64,000 nucleotides of DNA from Oscheius sp. JU75 (Eukaryota > Nematoda > Chromadorea > Rhabditida > Rhabditidae), in NCBI GenBank assembly GCA_037178855.1, contig JASJZC010000002.1, positions 2,418,001-2,482,000 of the forward strand, in the 5' to 3' direction. Positions 34,044 to 46,554 of this stretch are shown here, piece by piece. Position 1 is the stretch's first letter; each line of letters opens with the position of its first letter. A model generated the notes under the pieces. That model made no database searches. It was not told where the DNA came from and saw nothing but the letters and a program-made list of their open reading frames with translations. Both the position numbers and the translations under genes were made by a program.

Positions 34044-35627
34044 TCATCGTCTCCGCGGTCCATAGGATTCCAAGAGCTGACAGAACTTGAGAGGGTCAAC
34101 AATGTCAGCGATGTCACCAGCATAGGCAGAGTAGTCAATTGGGGCAAACCCCTCAGAGAAGGCGTCTTCCCTCTCAACCAGATCGGCCACGTAACGGATG
34201 CTGAGAAGAAGCGAGCAGTACTCCTTGATCTTCTGTCCTGTCTCATTGAAAATGTTCTCCTCCACGAGAATGAGGTAAGCTGCTTTGTCAGTGTTAGGTA
34301 TGAAGATGACGTTGTTCCGGTTCAGTTCAAACGTGAAACAGTCCGCAGTTATTCTTTCCAAAACTGACTTGTCCTCATGCTTATCTACAGTAATCCATCT
34401 GGCTTTGTAACTCCAAGCTCCTAGACGCCATTTCTGAACACTGAGTCAGTTGATACTCTTTGGGAGGAACCTGGACGATTTGAGCGATCCCGTTGTTTGG
34501 TAGGTGAGAGACATACAGCTGTTCAGCAGAGTGTAGGAGCTCTGACAGAGGGATCCTTAACCTATCCACTTCGTATGAGAGTTCCTTGGGTTTCTGAAAG
34601 TGTTAAGGTAAACATGCGTCTCTGTCTATCTATTATCCTTACCAGTTTTGTGACCATTTTCCAATTTTCTAAAAGAAATTCCTTCGAGTCGTTTATCCAG
34701 CAACCTGTAGCTCCTACCATCCATGACTTTGGTTCAAGCCGACTCTCATTGTCCACGGAGATGGTCAGATTCGTGAATGGCCACTTCATCTGCCACAAAA
34801 TGTCGTGAAGAAATGGCTCATTCGTGGTGTAGCACTGATCGTCAAACGTGAAGGGAATGATAGAAGATGGATCGTTGATATCGACAGTGTTATCACCATC
34901 AGAATCACGAGTCTCGTCGTTATAATTGACGCGAACAAAGCCTAATATGGTCGAATTCTGAATTAATAATTTTAAAAAAACTACTAAAAACAGACAAAGA
35001 GATAGGAACCCAGAGGCACAGAGACTGATAGACAGAAATACTGAGAGACACAGAGAGACAGACTGCACAAACAGAAGAACCCGGAGGCTGCTGGTCTTAT
35101 CCGAATGTTAAAAAAAAAAAAATCACATTTCCAAGTACAGTTGATGCTTTTCCAATAATTTGCCCCTTCCGAATCCTAATACGGAATTTTGCTATGTTCT
35201 CGTTCAGGATTCGGTTGACAGCTCGACAGAGACGGAAGCTGCGCCCAAAGACTCTGTGATGCATCTGAAGGTATATTCGGTTAAAGAAAATAGAAGTCAA
35301 ACCTTGGTAAATATGGCCATCACGTCCCTATACTCAAAACAGGCCAAGTTGACAGGCTCTGGCAGAGGTAGAGAGTAACTGGCCCGACTTTGCAGAACTT
35401 TCTTGTACTGCATCTTCATATTCCTATTCCAAAGCTTGTTGTATCTCATTTTTTCGAGATGTTCCAAGAAATATGGACGTTTTCTACAGAACTCGGCATC
35501 GCTCAGCTGAACAAAAGCTCTAGAAAGGATGTGAAAAATCACTGACCCTGAAAACATGGACAGGACTGTCAGTCCAGAAATCTTCTGGAAAGGAGGCAGG
35601 TTCCACTGAAGGCAGTGTTGAATCCAT
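34044..35627 (-). CDS. Unrecognised family 'TDSPVHI', intact copy 3
   Basis: Exons 35627-35547, 35506-35303, 35264-35127, 34957-34643, 34593-34471 and 34433-34044; all introns phase 0; 416 residues. It has the same six-exon plan as copy 2, on the opposite strand. Blocks: FPEDFWTDSPVHVFR; SYSLPLPEPVNLACF; MHHRVFGRSFRLCRAVNRIL and KFRIRIRKG; SSIIPFTFDD; FLHDILWQMKWPFTN; SWMVGATGCW; WRLGAWSYKARW; VIFIPNTDKAAYLIL; PIDYSAYAGDIADIVDP. The sequence is the most divergent of the intact copies, so this copy is older. The start was chosen at MDSTLPSVEP because an AG acceptor suitable for a spliced leader lies just before it; an upstream in-frame Met at 35702 is possible. Confidence 0.85.
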
Positions 35628-36062
35628 GGATCTAATAGGGAATAGAGAATCGATGTTCAGAAAATTGAGCGAGTCGCTTTTGGATGGGTTTATGGCCGCC
35701 ATTAATGGTACAGCTTTTCCGGAGCTTTTGTAGTGCAGTTCATGACTGTCTTTTATGGTATAGTGCTTTTAAAATGCGTTCCAGCTGAATTGTCACTAAG
35801 AATCTATTGGGAAGAAGGACCGATAAACAGAGAGACAATTCTAACAACAAACAGATGTATGTCACAGACACTTACCTCCCACACCGATCCTCTGCTGACA
35901 TTCCACCCCCTTCCAAAGCCTTTTGAATAAAGACCACGGTGCTGTCGGCGCGGTGATTACGTTATCATCACGGGTGCACAATCACAGTAATTGCTGTCGG
36001 ACAGCCTGATTAAAGGGAGTATATCTTGACAACGCGGGCCGACAGAAGTCAGTTTCAAAGAC

Positions 36063-37451
36063 ATGGGCATCGCCTTCTATCTCCACTTCTGCTACTCGGT
36101 ACCGTCTCTTCTGCTGTATGCATTGACTTTCTATGTGTCTATCAGGGATAAGAAAGACCTGAAAGGACCGTACTACACGATACTTAAGTTCAGCTTCTTT
36201 CTGGTGAGTTCTCTTTGGGTAGACAGCGAGTCAGAAAAACATAGAGACAGACAGTAGTTCTCAGCGACCAAGAAACCATCCATTTCGATCATTTACGAGA
36301 GAATGAGATTTCTGTAAAAGCCTGAGCGTTCTCGAAAACAAGCAAGCTTATTACCTTAGAAAGTGTACTCTTTGAACCGAGTGATCTATGCTACCAGTTT
36401 TTACGATCCCGAAAAACAATTAGAAGCAATTCTATTTTCAGGACAGCATGAGCTACTTGGCCAACTTTGCCACCATCTGGATGTTTTCTTTCACTGGACT
36501 CAATCCATGGCTCATGACAATCTCTCCGACGACTTTGACCATCATCCTCTACATCAACAAGGTCATCCTTCATGCTCAAAACTTGCGCTGCATTATTAGC
36601 GTCTTTCATCGTCTGTCAATTATCGCCTGTCCTTTGACTATGGAGACGGTGAGTCAGGTTTTTCAGATTGATTGTAAAACGTGTTTAGAAATGGGAAAAG
36701 TTTACGATTCCCTTATTGTGTCTGACTCCTATCTGGGGAGCCGGGATTGGAATCTATGCGTTGTATCTCGGTCCGCATTTGGTCCAGATGGATGGTAGCA
36801 TCTACTGGAAGTTTGAGCACGTAAGTTCGGAGTGCTTCTCTGCCTCTCTGTCTCTCTCATTTTGTCTCCACAATTCCCTTTTCAGCCAGAGATCATCGTC
36901 TTCCCCACCCTCGGAATGGCCATCTTCTACATGTGTTTCACCACCATACCCAGCATCATTACCGCTCGTCTCCTGGTCAAGCACAGTCGAGAACGGATCG
37001 CTGAACGAATCTGTCGCATAACATGTGCATGTGCCGTCATCCAATTTCTTAATCTGATCGCAATGGTGACTTTCCTCAGTCTGGTCTGAACTTATTGGGT
37101 TTCCAGGGTTCCGTCGGCATGAGCCAATGGAAAGAGTGGGACATTTCGCAGTTCATCGAGCTCAATGTACTGCCCCTGACCCGCGATGCCTACACTTTTG
37201 ACATGGTCTGGTTCAACTTTGTCCTGAACAGCGACATTCGTCGACGTGTGTTTGCCCTTCTGGGAATTCCAAGCAGGAACAAGATTGCAAGCGTCTCGAA
37301 CAGTAGCTCTGGCTCGGGACCACTGGGTCGAACTGGCAGCTCAACTCTCCAAAGAAGCAGTCAGCTGCAGCCTGTCACCTTGTCAGCCAAGCAGTCTTCA
37401 GGGGTCCAGTTCACTCTGGACACAATCGATGTTGAGAAGGAGTTACCTTAA
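36063..37451 (+). CDS. Seven-transmembrane chemoreceptor, Srg-superfamily type
   Basis: Exons 36063-36203, 36442-36648, 36689-36820, 36886-37065 and 37107-37451; all phase 0; 334 residues. Hydrophobic segments: YLHFCYSVPSLLLYALTFYV, YYTILKFSFFL/ANFATIWMFSF, CIISVFHRLSIIACPLTM, IPLLCLTPIWGAGIGIYALYL, IIVFPTLGMAIFYMCFTTIP, IRITCACAVIQFLNLIAM-like and a last span near DMVWFNFVLNSDIRRRVFA. The FHRLSIIACP block is typical of srg/srv receptors. The C-terminal tail is long and Ser/Gln-rich. It probably serves sensory signalling. It is divergent from copy 3 of the local family. Confidence 0.82.
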
Positions 37452-38417
37452 TATTTTGTACGATTTGTTAAACAAATGTATTATTATTAAGTTTTTTTTT
37501 ATTGAACTAGCATGTCTTCTCGTTGTTTGGTAGAACTTTACGATTTGCGCTTACGGGATACACAAAATTAGGAAGGTCTCGTTTATCCTCCTCCCCAGAA
37601 GTGGACGAAGTGACCAAATCGGGTAAATGAATTTTAAATGATCGGGTAACATGACTCGTTGACGTGTCTTTGCCCTTCTGGCTTCAGCATGGTCGATATC
37701 GTCGAGTGGGAAGAGCATTTTCTGGGCCACACTCCTCTATCCTGTTCCTCAAACGCCTGCTCTTCGTATGAAGGCTATGAGTCCTGAATTCCCAACTCTA
37801 TTGTGAATTGTTGGATCAGTATATGGAGGATGAAGAGGATAAAGTGATGGAAGAAGTGGACGATGATGAGGAAGATTTAGATGACGAAAGTATGGATGAC
37901 GGTAAAATAGACGACGAGGAATGAGAAGATAAAGACGATAAGAATATGAAACAGTAAGATCAGGTTGACTCTGATTAGTTTACACTTTGTTGTTTTAGTT
38001 TAATGAATACATTTCTGTTTAGTATGTTCAATCATGCGCTAAAGCAGTTTTGCTTGGGGAGTGACAGAGAGAAAGAGAGATAGAGACAGAAAGACGAAGA
38101 AACGGAGACATGGTGACACAGAGAGACAAAATTTGTAAAAAGCTGTTTATTAACTCTTCAATATTCTTTTTTCCGCTATATTTACAATAGTTCGGGCTTG
38201 GGCTATAAGAGAAACATAACATTTCGGTACAAATCAGAATCAAGAGACACGGGGACAGAGAGTAGAGACAAGAAAAAGGGAAATCATTGGCAATATTAGA
38301 CCGGTATCGTTGAGCCTGGGAGGGGTGAGTCGTCCTATCTGGATGACAGAGCGAGAGAGTGCAAAGTGGCAGACTGGAATGAGGTAGGAGACCAAAAAGG
38401 GCGGGAGGGAGGAAAAA
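37452..38417. other. Intergenic, small duplicated scrap and an acidic open frame
   Basis: At 37658-37690 (GACGTGTCTTTGCCCTTCTG) there is a degenerate copy of part of the last exon of the preceding receptor. At about 37824-37924 an open frame is almost wholly Asp/Glu with a few Met and Lys; without a promoter or splice partner I do not call it a gene. (ACAGAG)n tracts lie at 38061-38135. Confidence 0.4.
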
Positions 38418-41400
38418 TTAGACTGATCTCCATTTCGTCAAATCCATTTCTGGCAGATTTTTACAAGAAGACATCTGACTGCCAGGAATGAGAAAGGCGT
38501 CCTGGGAGATAAGTTCAAACCCGTCCCCATTCTGACAGATGATTTTGGACAGGGAGCTCTTGTTCAGTTCGATGACCTGCTCCTCGGAGAAGACTCCGGG
38601 GTTCTCGTAATAAAATCTAGGTTTGTTTCGTGTTTACAGCAGCTCAGAATAGTACCTGTCTCCGTCTCTTAACCTCTTGAACTGTTCCCCAATCACACAG
38701 CTTAGGGTTGTTCCCACTAGACCACCAACAACTGGATCTTCGAGCATAGATCCAACGTAGAAGTCGACGTCGTCTGGAAAAGAATTAACGTTTTTGAAAA
38801 GACTTTTCATGTTTTATTTTTCATATTTTCATATCATAATCCATGCCCACGTCACTTGACATTTACAGAGAGACATATTGGATAACTCACCAGCGGTATT
38901 GTAGTTCTTAGCCAGTCCAACCCTCAAATTCTTGTCCAGAATCATATCCCCGAATCCATCAAAATCCTTTGCTCTTTCCATGCCACAGAACGTCCTCATT
39001 GTGTTGTAGGGAGGAATACCATGATCTCTGCCTCTCTGGATGTTCAACGATCCCAAGTCTGTCGTTCCGAACATTTTCTCAGTTATAGCCGGGGTCATTC
39101 TGTGTGGTCTCTTTACGGCCGTCTGCATAAATCCTCGCAGGATGGGGTCAATACCGCCCTCGAAGAGAATCTTGCCCGATTTGAAGACTCCGTCTCCGAA
39201 GAAGAAGCCACCGTGGGTGATGTTGTCTCCGGAGAAGTCGAGTCTCTTGTAGAATTCCTGGAAACGACAGTTTCAAAGGCAGAAGCGTCATGACCAGGTC
39301 AAGATCAGAGTAGAAATGGTTCTTTTGTACTACACGGAACGCACTTTCCTCTAGGCACTAACTGAAAGTACAAACTTCTTTCATTAGTGTAAGGACGAGT
39401 ACCTAGCAATTAGACCTAGATAGGTTGAAACAGCAAGTAACTACAAGCACTCTATGGAACCTAATAGATAGTGCGTTCTGTGTAGTACATAAGAACCCGA
39501 CAAAGAACAGTTTAGACTTATGACAGGAGATACGAGAGCTGGTAGTCATTGACCGGAGTGTACAGAGACAGGGACAAGGTAATACTGATAAGTTGGAAGG
39601 GACAGGGAGTATAGGGACAGATTATATGATACAGAGTGTCAATGGGAAAAGAAGGCATTACAAGGACAAGAACGGTGGTATGAGATTGATAGGGGAATGA
39701 CAGAAAGTATAGAGATAGTGTAAAGCAAAGAATTCTCAAGATTCTTAGGAAATCCCTATCACCTACCTCGATCATTCCGTGTCCAAACCTGAAAGCCGAA
39801 GTCGTAAACTCGTTGGCAATTGTGGCATCAACCGAAGCATTGTATCCCTTGTATGCTCCGATCGTCTTCTCCAACGAGACTCCAAGAAGTTTGGGAAGGT
39901 ATTCCTTGTACAGCACGTGCTGAATCTCGGCCCCGACAATCTTTCTGGCCTCCTGGAAGACGCGATCACCACTCCATCTCTCGTTGATGTTCTGCAGCTT
40001 TCTGGCTACTCTGAAAGTACTGCTTTAGAAAGATATCTGATCAAGAAACCTATTATGTTCTCTAGCGAAGAGGATGTGGAGGGACGAAAGCCCAATGAAG
40101 AGGTTGGCTCGAATGTCTCCGGCAGTGAAGGAAGCTGTACACTTGTCCTTGGCCTGACATTTGGACTGGTCGAAGGGAAGAACGATCTGGAACATTCAGC
40201 TTACTCAAATCTGGCCTTGTCTGTCAAAAGTTTTCACCCTGTTTTGCATCGTTAGACATCTTGTCCATTCAGTCATAGTGACCCGACCTGTTTTCGGCAG
40301 TACTGTCTCTGTAACCAGCCACAGCTCACTCGTATTGTCAAGGGAACGGGACACCTATTGTCTCGGTAGTGCTATAAACTTTCGGCTATACTATATCGGC
40401 AGTCTGAAAAGATCCTACCTATAAAGCTTTCTCAGCGGACTAAGATCTCACCCCCTACTGTCTCGACTACTCTATCATGTTTTCTGGGAAATCGAATCAA
40501 ACTTTGTCTGTACTCGTTTGTTGACAGGGCAAAAATATCACCCATACCACCTCCCGCCTCTTTCACATGCTCAGACTAGCCCCAGTTTTGGAAGGTTAGA
40601 AATCGGAAAAAGCAACTAACCTGATCGTTGAATCGACTCATCTTTAGTAGACCAGTTCTGCCCTCTCTGAACTTGAAGAGATCCTTAGGAGAGCTTCCGT
40701 AGATCATTGACCCATCGATGTAGGCTGAAAAGTTGATCTTACTATCGTATTCACTATGCTCTTCGCTCAAAGAGGTAAATTTCAGGCAAGTTATGTTTTG
40801 GGAAGTCTTGCGAATCTAATCTCGATAATGACTCAGTGGGGGTTTAGAAAGGTAGATCAAAGATCACCTGTATTCTCGTTCAACTGCTCCCTCGGCGTCA
40901 AATTGCAAATCGGAGCTGATCTGGACACTTTCAGGCATTCCTTCTGCTTGAACCTGAAACCTTCGTTATTCTAGGAACTTCACAAGCCCCACGAAGCATT
41001 AGGATCTGTCTCCTTGATTTTGATTGGCATACACTTCGAAGGGACCGGGTCACAAGTCTTGCAGTTAGCCGAAGGCTGCAGAGTAGTCTTGGCCATGTCG
41101 TGGCTCATGAACTGCCCCCATTGCATCATCATGTTGTTGAACTTGTCATGGACCACGATCTGGGCAGAGGAGAGCATGACCCGATTGGATTCACGAGCTG
41201 TTGGACGGGATTCCTTGACGGAGGCTGAAAAGAGAGTCCAGGAGGGAAAGGGATGCATGAAGAAGAGTAAAAATGGAACCTACACACTGGCTCTCCCTTC
41301 TGGTCGTCGTATTCGGATGGGAAGTGTCTGGAAATGGTGTGAGCTTTTCAAAAAACGGACAGGTACCTGATATAGCGTCTGAAGGCGGCTCCCTGCATAG

Positions 41401-43545
41401 GATGGTTGAGATTGTTGCAGGTTCCATCGAGAGTACGGTACATCAGGTGGTAGCAGAGGTTCTTATTGCAGTCTACACCGGCGTCGGAGAGCTGAAAGAG
41501 TACAGAATGATCTAAAGAGAGAGGGATAGACAAACAGACAGAGAGAAAAAGACACAGACACAGAGAGACAGAGAAGCAGAAAGACAGCGAGACAGAGACA
41601 CACAAAGACTGAGAGACAGAAAGACAGTACTAACCTGAGGGACACATCCAGTAGGAACACTCCTGGTCACGTCATCTATTGAGAGCATGGTCCTGCCAAA
41701 GTTGTCCTCAACAGAGTTGATAAGCTGAGAGATAGCCATGATCTCCGACGCTCTGTCCATGTGCCCTTTGACATCCTCACATCTGGAGACAGACTTGACG
41801 TCACTTGTTCTTGCCAAGGAAGGCGCCGATGTGACGATGACTTCGGCCGAGGTCTCATTCTGCTCCGCCGAATGCGACCCTAGGCTTCTAGAAATGGGGT
41901 CCCTCGTTGTCGTGAAGCCGGCCTGCGTTGTCGTCGGCTCTAAAAATCTACGTTCAGTCCAAAAATCAACGTTCTTGACCTTCAAATTCCTATCAAAACG
42001 TACTATCACTTGGCTACGTAGCAGTTGTTACAGCTAACATGATAACATTGTTCGAAAAGATCATGGAGTATTTTGGGAACGTCATGGGGTTGTGTTCGCG
42101 TCAGTTTAGATGACAATGCAAGATCCAAATTAGCGAATGAGGTGGGGCAAGCTCTCTCTCTCTCTGTCTCTATACAACTCACATGTCCCCCAACTTTTCT
42201 TCCATCTCTAATCTCCATTTTCCTAGCGCTACCGGACACTGCGATTGCACGTTTTCTCCTCTTTACTTTCACTCGTTTGGGCAGTGGCTTTCCATCCTGC
42301 AATTTATCGGCGGAAGGCTACTTCTTGCTTCACGTCAAAAGTTGTGATAGTTGACGAGTGGAGTTTGCTTTTGAATGAATAAATTCTGACGCCAGAGATC
42401 GACTAAAGGCTGGATTGGCGGTTCCGCGTCTGATGCAGATACCGATTTTTTCTAATCACGCGCGTGCAAGAGAAGATCAGATAGGGGTCGCTCATGTACA
42501 TAGAACTGCCAAATAAATCGCGGCTCTTTTTTGGGTAATGGGATCGCTAATGCGATAAGTTTGGGAGATAAAAGCAGGTATAGCGTCAGAGACAGTGACA
42601 GTAACAGTTACAGTATGTCCCTCATTTCCTCCAACCAATTGACCAGAACTAGGCACTTTTATCTCCATTGTTTCTCTGGTCATTTGTCTCTCCATTTCCC
42701 CTCGGAATGTTCCTTTATGATTCATGTTCTTGCCCCCGGGAACTGTCGAAATGTTACCAAAACAACATCACTTTCCGGCCCATGAATGTGACAAACAAGA
42801 GCAGGGAGGAAGCAAAACCACAACAACTCTAATACCTTAAAAGTTTCGAGAGAAACAGAAGGATTTTCCCCGCTTACAAGGTTCAGAAATCTCGTGCCCT
42901 CAAGACCGTGCTGAACTGCAAGGTTAAGCCCTAACTGGTTACAACATGTGCAAATATGGAGAGAGTGTAGAATGAAATGTACACGCGGATGTTTTCAAGA
43001 ACAAGAAAAAGGAACAACGGTTCGAAATAGAAATTAGCATAGAGATCGGGAATGATGTCATTGCTGTCAATGGGGATAGCCCTCCGGTTCTAGACTTTCG
43101 TTTCAGAGACAACAACAGATAGCCATGACTGAAACCAGACAGACTCTCTGTCTCTGTTTTTCTGTCTGTCTCTCTGTCTCACTCTTTCTCTCTCTCTGTA
43201 TTTTTCTGTCTTTCTGTCTCTCGATCTCTCTATCTTTCTATATCTCTGTCTTTTTGTCTCTCACTGTCTATCTTGTCCCTTTACATCACGCATATGTTAT
43301 CATGAAAACATCCGATACAAACGCTAATAGTGACTCGGGAGTACAAAAAGACCAACCTGGTGTCGCCGGAGCTGCTCTGCATGTTCCACAAGCCAGTTGA
43401 CAGTTCTCCGTCATCCAGTCCAGATTCGCTTGACATTCTCCAATCGAGGCCCAGAATCTGCACCACTCGTGCTGGTCACAGCATCCATTTGTCAAGCACT
43501 TGAACCTGCTCGTTATAGGCGGTGATAACGTCTGTGCCAGGAGGC
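38418..43545 (-). CDS. Haem peroxidase with ShKT domain (N-terminus incomplete)
   Basis: Animal haem peroxidase of the kind that crosslinks cuticle or extracellular matrix in nematodes (skpo/mlt-7 group). Exons 43545-43357, 41939-41636, 41491-41367, 41327-41284, 41224-40984, 40953-40868, 40724-40621, 40186-40050, 40010-39767, 39257-38891, 38773-38656 and 38616-38418, with agreeing phases. The ShKT domain has six Cys ([13 protein letters not shown] ... GTC). The catalytic domain shows the distal His in [31 protein letters not shown], the haem-ligating His in FRFGHGMI, and [11 protein letters not shown]. The first intron shown is long (41940-43356). The signal peptide exon was not securely found; a candidate is at 44760-44946. 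No break seen in the domain. Confidence 0.9.
39319..39496. mobile_element. Short inverted-repeat element (MITE-like)
   Basis: About 178 bases, with ends that are inverted copies for about 27 bases: GTTCTTTTGTACTACACGGA at the left against GTGTAGTACATAAGAAC at the right, with matching AACGCACT next to them. It has no coding content and lies in an intron of the peroxidase gene. Confidence 0.7.
41940..43356. other. Long intron of the peroxidase gene
   Basis: Mostly featureless. A (CTCTGT)n-rich microsatellite lies at about 43137-43270. A minus-strand frame at 42006-42302 encodes a very basic stretch ([13 protein letters not shown]) followed after a possible intron by [18 protein letters not shown]; no family recognised, and it may be chance. 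Confidence 0.4.
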
Positions 43546-44759
43546 CTGAAAACTCATTTTGTTGTCGTGGTCAGCAAAAACAGTCCTCCCGGTAGTTAGC
43601 CCCTTCTGTTTGCTACTCGAGCCGGCTTAAAGCCCATGATCCGACGATCCTACACGTCTTGGAGGCGCGCCAATTGGGCGCGACGAGCCTAGGTAGGAAA
43701 ACTATTCGGACCGGCTGCCATTCATATCAAGGCTGTTGTTTGCTGCCTAAGGCATGGATTTAGGGGACAAGTTGAGTCATCAGAATGGGGAGAAAGAGGT
43801 GCACTGATCAAATATATAGTAGATAGATATTTCCTCTTTTGCAAATGGTCAGTTTTTGCAATAATTGCTTCCCCTCCCCGCTAAGAAAACCCGTCAGTCA
43901 ACAATTAACTCATGAATTTTGACATGCCACCTGTCTCTCTGTCTCTCACTGTCCTTTTGTGTTGTAAACGCGGCACAGACTGTTTTGTCTTCTGTCCAAT
44001 TGATAAGCTTTTGGTTGCCGCGTAGTGGGGGAAGGGGTAAAGCCGGAAACCGGTTTGGGACCCCGGGTGGGGTCACAAGCACGTGTCTCAATGTCTTCCG
44101 AGTAAGGTTACGTAACCCCGACATTGTGCAGGGTCGCCGTTCTTCAGTTTTCAAAGTGTATTGCTCAAAGCTTGAGGGGACATGATTTAGTGGTTCAAGG
44201 TCCAGCGACCCGCCTGGTGAAGGGCAAGGTCACTGGACAAAAACAGTTCGAACGGAAGCTTCGAAATTGGGAATGGATAGAGATTAACGAATTTTGCAGG
44301 GGAGAAAACTGTTCATCGAGGTTAGAGAGAAACAGGACTCATCAAGTATCACTCTGTTTCGATGTCTCTCCGTTTTTATTTCTATGTGTCTATCGGTCTC
44401 TATATTCATGTTAATTTGTTCATTAATTCCACAGGAATACTGAGCAAGTTGCCCATTCCCCCCATGTCTTCTATCTGCCCCCACAATTTACATTACGAGC
44501 TCATAAAGACGAATTATGACTGTCGTTTGAGGCTCCCGCAATGAGATACTAGGACATCCGATACGGTTTCACACACGGTCGCTCTCTTCACTTTTTTGAC
44601 TTGACGCAACGGATCGTCTAGAAGCAGAGAAGACGTATCAATCAAAAGGTGCAAAAATGGTCAGGGGACAAAGGAAAGGCATTGGCAATTGTTGTCCCTG
44701 TCTTCTCCCATCTTACTACCAAAACTGTCTCCTAAAGCTTCTTCCCTAATTGGCGGCTG
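43546..44759. other. Intergenic or 5' intron of the peroxidase gene
   Basis: No supported exon. GC-rich blocks near 43660-43690 and 44020-44100 and scattered (TCTCTG) tracts are present. Confidence 0.35.
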
Positions 44760-44946
44760 TAAAAAAGCCCTCTAGGCTTGCCCGGAAGCGTTTCAGCTGT
44801 TGCCACCATCGTTCCAAGGACGTCGTTCCCTTTAAATTTAACGGCTCTGTCTGTGTCCAATAGATCGTATGTGTTCTGTCTCTTCAAGCTTCCCGCTTGT
44901 ACAATGAGGAAAGTGAGAAGAAGCCGCTGCGAAAAAGTGGACCATC
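44760..44946 (-). other. Candidate signal-peptide exon upstream of the peroxidase
   Basis: A minus-strand open frame follows an acceptor-like CCTCTAG at 44950 and reads FSQRLLLTFLIVQAGS, then a polar stretch DLLDTDRAVKFKGNDVLG. It looks like a secretory leader and lies in the right place and strand for the peroxidase N-terminus. No ATG in frame is visible and its donor phases (0) do not join directly to the ShKT exon (phase 1), so further exons would be needed. Confidence 0.3.
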
Positions 44947-45119
44947 CAGACACTAGAGGACCGGAAAGAGCCTTTTGTTATCGTTTTGAGATTAATGATC
45001 AAGGAGTGTGCAGAAGTTATGGGGGAGAGGCGAGAAAGATCTTGGTCTTCTTTCTACAGGCAAAAAGTGATAGCGAGAAAGATCAGCTGATGGATGAGGG
45101 GGAGAACATCGATTGAAGA

Positions 45120-46554
45120 GATCTGTTTTTGGATGGAGATATGGCAACATTTTTTTGGTTTCTGATGTTTTAGGGTATAGGATCAATTCAAAAGTAACAT
45201 TTATCTTTTAGCAAGTTTTAGAGAACAATAGACTGACCAAAAGAAGGTACTGCCCCATTCATCAAGCTTCAAAAGACAAGGGTCTGCTTGTAATGCCAAA
45301 TAGTTTGGACCAAAGTCGTTCAAAATACGCGCTGCGGTCAAAAATTTCAACAACAAATCCTATTGTTGAAAAAAACAGGTAAAGGATACAATTTAAACTT
45401 CGTTCGAAGGTTTACATTTGAATTCGTCATGCCAAAAAGTGTTCAAACTGCTTTTCACGAGAAATGGCAAGCAACAACGAAAGTTTCCGACTACAATCGA
45501 GTTACAAATATTTCAGCTAGCCTTTTAAATGCAAGATTCAGTCTTTTTCTGTTTCGAGTACTTATGTAACAGGTGAACGAGTTATTCAAACGATTCCAAA
45601 CTGTTACACTCGTTGTGAGCCGTGCCTGAGTCCCTGGACAAAATACAAAAACTTTTCAGAATAGCTCAAAAATTGTTGATCGTTGCTCAAGTATCGTCTG
45701 TCTCATTGTCTCTCTGTCTCCCAGTCTCTTCCACTGTCAGCTTTGCCCAAGGTTGAAGTTTCTCCTCCCGCCCCAATTTGTATTGTTTGTCTGTGTCCCA
45801 AAACAGTCTCTCTTTTCTCTACACCCCCGGTGAATCGGTACATTTAGCCCCATAGCGCTTTTTACGCAATTTTGCCGTCTAAAAGGGCTGGGATTGGGCT
45901 ACGGCACAAGCCGGTCGAGAGTCCTTAGCAAGTATTTTTGGAAGGGCGCGTCTCTCATCTCTAGTCAAAAGGATTTTTGAGGCCTACGGGGATGGGGGAT
46001 GCATTGTAGTTACTAACAAGTAACTAGCATTACCTGGCAAAATGAATAAGAGCGGCAGCATAGGTGGGGTGGGCGGGAGCACTTGGACAGCAAGGCTTTT
46101 GGCAGCAAGCGCCTGGGCGAAAGTGGGCGGTCGTCTCGTCGGTCGACCCGCCCCCTGAGGGTCAGGGCTGTGTCTCTCTGTCTCTTTTGTGAACTTGATC
46201 CTCCAAAACAACGGGCACGACCTTACAACCAGTGAGAGAGACAGAGAGACAGTGCCCTCTGGGGTTAGAACAGCGTTCTTTTTTCTCAGAAGAACGGGAA
46301 TGGAGACGGGCGGGAGGTCAAATGATGATGGACCACAAAGGGATTACAACAGAGTGGAGAAACATAAGACTCTGACCCACTAACATGCTTGTCTCACTGC
46401 TGACTACTGTTACTACTGTGATGAAAGAAACTAGAAGAACTAGACAAGACAACTAGAGAGATAGTGAGTCAGATGGTTTCTAAGGAAGGCTAAAGTTAGT
46501 TTAGTTGTATAGAGATACAGTGGACAGTGAAAATCGAGAAGTAGACTAACCTGA
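45120..46554. other. Intergenic, no gene seen
   Basis: Open frames here (for example 45363-45569) show no domain or splice context. Pyrimidine-rich and (AGAGAC)n tracts occur near 45700-45740 and 46225-46250. Confidence 0.4.

Noticed and set aside
37800-37925. Acidic Asp/Glu-rich open frame
   Set aside because: Low complexity, no start context or partner exon.
42006-42302. Basic 98-codon minus frame inside the peroxidase intron
   Set aside because: No acceptor or donor pattern that gives a convincing gene, and no recognisable domain; may be chance.
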